NCBI GenBank assembly: GCA_928724745.1
Contig: CAKMXJ010000003.1
Span: 124,001 to 188,000 of the forward strand
Reading direction: 5' to 3'
Length of the DNA: 64,000 bases
Source: Anthracocystis setariae
Taxonomy: Eukaryota > Basidiomycota > Ustilaginomycetes > Ustilaginales > Ustilaginaceae
Shown: piece by piece, positions 60,378 through 64,000 of the stretch
Layout: each line of letters opens with the position of its first letter
How positions within the stretch are numbered: the first letter of the stretch is position 1
Translations under genes and position numbers: made by a program
The notes under the pieces: model-generated
The model's input: the letters and a program-made list of their open reading frames with translations, nothing else
The model's database searches: none
Told to the model about the DNA's origin: nothing

Positions 60378-62150
60378 TTACTTGCCGATGCAGAAGGTGG
60401 AGAAGATGGAGCCGAGGATTTCGTCTGGGGAGAGGGAGCGGCCTGTGAGTTTGGCGATGGCTTGAGCGGCGTATCTGAGTTCTTCGGCGGCTAGGACGAG
60501 GTCTGGGGGGCCATCGGAGGCGCGGCGGGTGGTGGTGGAGGAGGAGGCTAGGTGTTGAAAGTTGGACATGTGGTGGAGACACTGTTGGAGATGGAAGCGG
60601 TGGCGCGATTGAGTGATGAGTGGGGGTTCGGTGGTGGAGAGCGAGTACTTTGTAGAGATGAGGTTGGCGAGCGAGTTGATGAATGTGGAAATGCCCGTGC
60701 CGGTTTTCACGCTGCCATACCACGTTAGAGTTTGTGAGTTGGGTTTGGTGGAGGGAGCGCAAGAGGAGGGGAGGAGGTCGAGTTTGTTGTACAAGATCAA
60801 GTCCGGGTCCGAGGATGTGTATGAATCGGGGCGTAGGATCTCGGCAGCATGCGGGGTGGATGATGGCAAGTCGGCGGGGAGGACGAGCAGGGAGAGATCG
60901 GCAGCTCGGACGACTTGACGTGCTCGCTCAATGCCGATGGCTTCGATCGAATCCGTCACCACGCCGTCCGTGCCGCTGCCAGAGCGAATGCCAGCAGTGT
61001 CGTACACAATCACTTTGTAACCAGCCAAGTCAAGGTGCACTTGGAGTACATCGCGTGTTGTTCCTGGGATATCGCTGACGATGGCGGCGTTTCGATCGGC
61101 AAGTCTATTAAGCAAGCTGCTCTTGCCGGCGTTGGGAGGGCCATAGATGGCGAGGCGAATGCCAGAGTTGAGAATCTCGCCAACATGCCTCGTGTACACC
61201 CTGTCTTTATTCGTATGCTCGCCAGCTTTCGGATCATCTTGTGCGATGCCGAGCTCAGATCGAAGCAAATTGCTTAGCTTGTCCACTGAATTGACCGCAG
61301 CTGCCCACGTGCCCTCTTCGACTCCGTCTTGGTCTCCGAAATCGATGAGCGCCTCCACCATTGCCATCGCACTGAGCAGTTCTTGCCTCAAGCTCTCGTA
61401 CCGCTGAGTTTGGAACCCAGCCGTGCCCTGCAATGCCACTTTGCGCTGCACAGACGTCTCGGCCTGCACTAAGGAATGGAGTGCTTCAGCCGACGTCAAA
61501 TCCAGCCGTCCATGCTCGAATGCACGCCGTGTGAACTCACCCGCTTCAGCCGGCCTGATCCTGAAATCCCTAATACTGTTGGACGAGCTTGCTAACGCAT
61601 CGAGGACATCGGAAACGGTAGCTACTCCACCATGCACATGCAGCTCGAGACTTTCTTCGCCAGTATAACTTTGGCCCGCAGGGAAGTAGATTACGCCGAC
61701 GCCGGCGTCGAGCAGTTCGCGTGTCAGGGGATGGTGCAGGTTGCGCAGGACAAGTTTGTGTGCGGGAGGTAGGTTGGTGTATGGCTTAGCACGTGAGGTG
61801 AGGCAGAGGGAGTGGTAGATAAAGGAGGACGAGGGCCCGGAGATGCGGATGATGGCCACGCCTGCTCGACCAGCGCTGGTGGCCAGGGCGAAGATGGTGT
61901 CATTGACGAGAGTAATACTGGATGATGCGGAGGCGAAGTTTCGCAAGTTTTGCGCAGGGTATGTTACATTGAGAGAGGCGGCGCAAGGACGAGCAAGGTG
62001 GTGAAGGGGCGATGCTTGAGAGGTAGAAGCGAACTTATGCTGGCTTGAAGTAGGCGCCGAGAAAGTTGGTGTGAGAAACCCAAGCGGGGTGAGATGAAAG
62101 TCAGTAAGAAGAAGACGCTTTGCCCGACCGAAAGGGCATCTTGACACCAT
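60378..62150 (-). CDS. MSS1: Mitochondrial tRNA modification GTPase (MnmE/TrmE, MSS1)
   Basis: A 590-aa GTPase that with Mto1 installs a 5-carboxymethylaminomethyl-type group on wobble U34 of mitochondrial tRNAs. The first ATG is 62150; upstream the frame opens only from TTG. The first about 75 residues are an Arg/Leu/Ser-rich mitochondrial presequence. The N-terminal folate-binding domain begins DTIFALATSAGRAGVAIIRI and includes FRIRPAEAGEFTRRAFEHGR. The GTPase domain is inserted in a helical domain: G1 GPPNAGKSSLLNRL (about 340), G2/G3 DIPGTTRDVLQVHL and VIVYDTAGIRSG, and G4 YNKLDLL. The protein ends in CIGK, the family's conserved C-terminal Cys-Ile-Gly-Lys that carries the catalytic Cys. 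Nothing is missing. Divergent from the PTRHD1-like gene. Confidence 0.96.
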   Translation of the reverse strand: MVSRCPFGRAKRLLLTDFHLTPLGFLTPTFSAPTSSQHKFASTSQASPLHHLARPCAASLNVTYPAQNLRNFASASSSITLVNDTIFALATSAGRAGVAIIRISGPSSSFIYHSLCLTSRAKPYTNLPPAHKLVLRNLHHPLTRELLDAGVGVIYFPAGQSYTGEESLELHVHGGVATVSDVLDALASSSNSIRDFRIRPAEAGEFTRRAFEHGRLDLTSAEALHSLVQAETSVQRKVALQGTAGFQTQRYESLRQELLSAMAMVEALIDFGDQDGVEEGTWAAAVNSVDKLSNLLRSELGIAQDDPKAGEHTNKDRVYTRHVGEILNSGIRLAIYGPPNAGKSSLLNRLADRNAAIVSDIPGTTRDVLQVHLDLAGYKVIVYDTAGIRSGSGTDGVVTDSIEAIGIERARQVVRAADLSLLVLPADLPSSTPHAAEILRPDSYTSSDPDLILYNKLDLLPSSCAPSTKPNSQTLTWYGSVKTGTGISTFINSLANLISTKYSLSTTEPPLITQSRHRFHLQQCLHHMSNFQHLASSSTTTRRASDGPPDLVLAAEELRYAAQAIAKLTGRSLSPDEILGSIFSTFCIGK

Positions 62151-62480
62151 TTGCTTCTGCTGTTGGTGCCAAAGGGGTGCTCGGAAAGAGCGAGCAATGC
62201 TGCAGAGTAGTGGCAAGAGGATGTGAATGGAAAAAGAGAAAATGTCGCAGCAAAGTCACTGCTTGGACGCTGTCGTCGTGCATACTGTATCTGTCGGTCA
62301 TGACCCGAACAAAAAGAAAGTGGAAAAGGGCCCAAAAAATAGAGTTAGTTAGGAGAAACCGATGCATAAGGTTTTAGACCCGACCCTCTTGCACATATAT
62401 TGCCAACTTGCTTTCTTGTTCACCTCAACCCGACCGACATCGATCAAGCAAGCATTCATTCATTCATTCGTTAGCAGCGG
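62151..62480. promoter_or_regulatory. Divergent promoter region MSS1 / PTRHD1-like
   Basis: A compact region between the two ATGs, with an ATTC repeat just before the plus-strand start at about 62455-62470. Nothing else is seen. Confidence 0.45.
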
Positions 62481-63023
62481 ATGTTGTCATCGAGTTTGAA
62501 CCTCTTGAAACGGTCCACTATACCTGTTATCGCACCTTTGTCGTTACGAGCCATGTCAAACGCTCCGGCTGCTACTGTAGCGACGCCGACGCCGCTGGTG
62601 ATGCAGATCGTGGTGGACCCGTGCTCGGAGGCGCTCACCTGGCCACGCGGCCCACTCATGGCACAGGCATCGCATGCATGTATCGCTGCCATCCAAACCT
62701 CGCTCTGCTCGCACGCAACACAGGAGTACATCTCGACATGGAATCTGGCCGCAATGCACAAAGTAGTGCTACAAACATCCAAAGATGGAAAGGCCAAGAT
62801 GAACTTACACGAGCTCTCTGAGAAACTCACCACAGCAAGAAACGAGTATGAGGACAAGCTGAAACATTCACATGGCAACAAGGGGGAGGAAGACGAGTTT
62901 CCGAAGCATTACTTATGGGTGGAGCAGCCAGAAGGAGTTGCAACGTGCTTAGCAATCGCTCCCAATCGAAAGCCTACAGCTCTCAAGAAGATTTTACGAT
63001 CTTGTACGCTGTTGAAAGATTAG
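62481..63023 (+). CDS. PTRHD1-like peptidyl-tRNA hydrolase (PTH2 family), possible dual start
   Basis: A 180-aa protein (or 156 aa from the second Met at 62553) of the PTH2 fold, closest in pattern to animal PTRHD1. Visible: the first strand MQIVVDP, then TWPRGPLMAQASHACIAAIQ with the conserved Gly-x-x-x-AQ-x-x-HA motif, the VVLQTSKDGKAKMNLHELSE strand-helix unit, and HYLWVEQPEGVATCLAIAPN with the diagnostic EQPE and the TCLA motif. The C-terminal helix ends the fold. The first 24 residues from 62481 (MLSSSLNLLKRSTIPVIAPL and on) have Ser/Leu/Lys/Arg and no acids, like a mitochondrial presequence; starting at 62553 (MSNAPAAT) would give a cytosolic form. The true catalytic activity in PTRHD1 proteins is uncertain even in animals. 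Confidence 0.85.
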   Translation: MLSSSLNLLKRSTIPVIAPLSLRAMSNAPAATVATPTPLVMQIVVDPCSEALTWPRGPLMAQASHACIAAIQTSLCSHATQEYISTWNLAAMHKVVLQTSKDGKAKMNLHELSEKLTTARNEYEDKLKHSHGNKGEEDEFPKHYLWVEQPEGVATCLAIAPNRKPTALKKILRSCTLLKD

Positions 63024-63182
63024 GACACGATGGTACGGATGAAACCGAAAGGCAGCCCAAAACCGGGTCGAACCTAATCAGGATGTGGGTGTGGGTGTGT
63101 GTGATTGCGAGAGAGATACAAGTACAAATGAGAGTAGGGTTGGGTATAATCGAGAGCGACAGAGATCGAGGCGGTGGACAAG

Positions 63183-63726
63183 TTAAGGCTTGACGAGTAA
63201 CTGTATGGCTTTGTCGAAGCTTTCGATACGGACGGGCATCTCGGGTGTGTAAAAGGGATTCTTCATGACCTGATCCGCAAACGCCTCGTAGCATCTATGC
63301 AACACTCCACTGGGATTTGGATGCGCTGGACTCGTGACCAAGACGAATTTCGTACCTATCCTCCGAATCGTAGAAAGAGAGAGAGAGAGAGAGAGAAAAG
63401 AGTGGCTCTAGTCAGTGCACTGTGCTCTTTGTGCGCAGATTCAGCGGCGGAATGGGGATGATGATGTACACACCTGTTAAAGTGACCATGACTCGAATAG
63501 TAAAGTGCTCTGCGTCCAAGCTTTCGATTCCGCTACAAGCACGACTAGGTACCGGGTTGAGTTTCGCAGTGATGGCGTGAATGCCGTGCAATGTTCCTGC
63601 TAGGACGAGGTATTCGTTGCTGCTGAGTCGACCTGCGTTGGGCATGCAAGAGGCGTTGGGGTGGACAAAGTGCTCGGATTGATAGATCAACCCTCCGGCT
63701 TTATTAATGATCCACAGCGAAGACAT
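63183..63726 (-). CDS. TRS23: TRAPP complex subunit TRAPPC4 / Trs23 (one intron)
   Basis: A 141-aa synbindin-type subunit of the TRAPP vesicle-tethering complex and Ypt1/Rab1 exchange factor core. Exon 1 is 63474-63726 (MSSLWIINKAGGLIYQSEHF and on, to VTLTG), exon 2 is 63183-63355 (TKFVLVTSPAHPN and on). The 118-base intron 63356-63473 has a GTGTGT donor and a TAG acceptor and splits a Gly codon, and holds a GA repeat. Conserved features are INKAGGLIY, LAGTLHGIHAI, SGIESLDAEHFTI, LTGTKFVLV rebuilt across the junction, and CYEAFADQVMKNPFYTPEMP, which is the hallmark of TRAPPC4 (KNPFY motif). It ends VKP. It lacks the insertion found in yeast Trs23 (219 aa) and matches the animal length. Tail-to-tail with the PTRHD1-like gene. 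Confidence 0.95.
63373..63396. repeat. GA repeat in the TRAPPC4 intron
   Basis: About twelve GA units on the plus strand inside the intron. Confidence 0.85.
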
Positions 63727-64000
63727 GATGGCGATTCGAGTCGGGCAGCCGCCTCTGGTCGTGGCAAGTGTTCGGAATGAGCCGATGCAAGTGATTAAAA
63801 GCAAACGAGTGTCTGTCGGAGATGAGCCGAGTCAGGTGTGTATGTATGTGTCACTGAGATTGTGGCAGACAGAGGAGAGAGAGTGTGTGTGACAGAGTGG
63901 ATGGTCTGAGCGGGTGTCTGTTTGGCTTGGACTTGAACCCTGAATGGTGCGCTTGTACCGGCCGGGTGGAAGAAATGCTGTGCCAAAGTACAGAATCGCG
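63727..64000. promoter_or_regulatory. Promoter region upstream of TRAPPC4, right edge
   Basis: No further gene is seen before the window ends. A TGTG-rich stretch lies at about 63835-63895. Confidence 0.4.

Overview
The window looks like nuclear DNA of a basidiomycete smut fungus (Ustilaginomycotina, most like the Ustilago/Sporisorium group). I base this on eukaryotic housekeeping genes that are mostly single-exon, a few short introns with GTAAGT-type donors, CT-rich leaders, Ser/Pro/Gln-rich low-complexity proteins, and wide intergenic spaces. The family assignments come from recognised motifs; no database search was possible, so the genus is an inference.

Layout. 1-3.8 kb: no recognised gene. 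3.8-9.5 kb: a large coiled-coil protein of unknown function, RNA polymerase I subunit RPA43 (minus) and the Ran GTPase. 12.5-19.3 kb: a 14-3-3 protein with one coding intron and a probable 5' UTR intron, the AP-2 alpha adaptin, and a six-knuckle CCHC zinc-finger protein (CNBP/Gis2 type, two introns). 19.7-27.4 kb: a disordered unknown protein (minus), a mitochondrial thioredoxin (one intron) and the Pol I initiation factor RRN3 (minus). 27.4-32.7 kb: a nucleostemin/Grn1-family protein with degraded GTPase motifs, a STIMATE/YPL162C-like membrane protein, and a fungal multi-pass membrane protein (minus). 33.1-38.9 kb: a secretion-rich pocket holding two unrecognised candidate secreted proteins (one only visible after splicing) and a secreted expansin-like protein, with tubulin chaperone E (minus) between them. 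38.9-46.65 kb: a 7.7-kb gap with no supportable gene. 46.65-60.3 kb: a RhoGEF with long polyQ, an Imp1-type mitochondrial inner-membrane peptidase, a cis-prenyltransferase (minus), a Laa2/aftiphilin-like acidic trafficking protein, a small spliced 89-aa gene (minus) and a large ArAE/FUSC-type membrane protein. 60.4-63.7 kb: the mitochondrial tRNA-modifying GTPase MSS1/TrmE (minus), a PTRHD1-like peptidyl-tRNA hydrolase, and the TRAPP subunit Trs23/TRAPPC4 (minus, one intron).

Themes. Three genes serve rRNA synthesis or ribosome biogenesis (RPA43, RRN3, Grn1-like), and two of them share one divergent promoter. Four serve membrane traffic (AP-2 alpha, Laa2-like, TRAPPC4, RhoGEF). Four are mitochondrial or probably so (thioredoxin, Imp1, MSS1, possibly PTRHD1). 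The most novel items are the two candidate secreted proteins at 33-34.6 kb, whose promoters carry TATA-like boxes, the small spliced gene near 56 kb, the GTPase-dead-looking Grn1 homologue, and a recurrent intergenic ACTGTAC/TACAGTA word that reaches a perfect 20-bp palindrome at 22690-22709.
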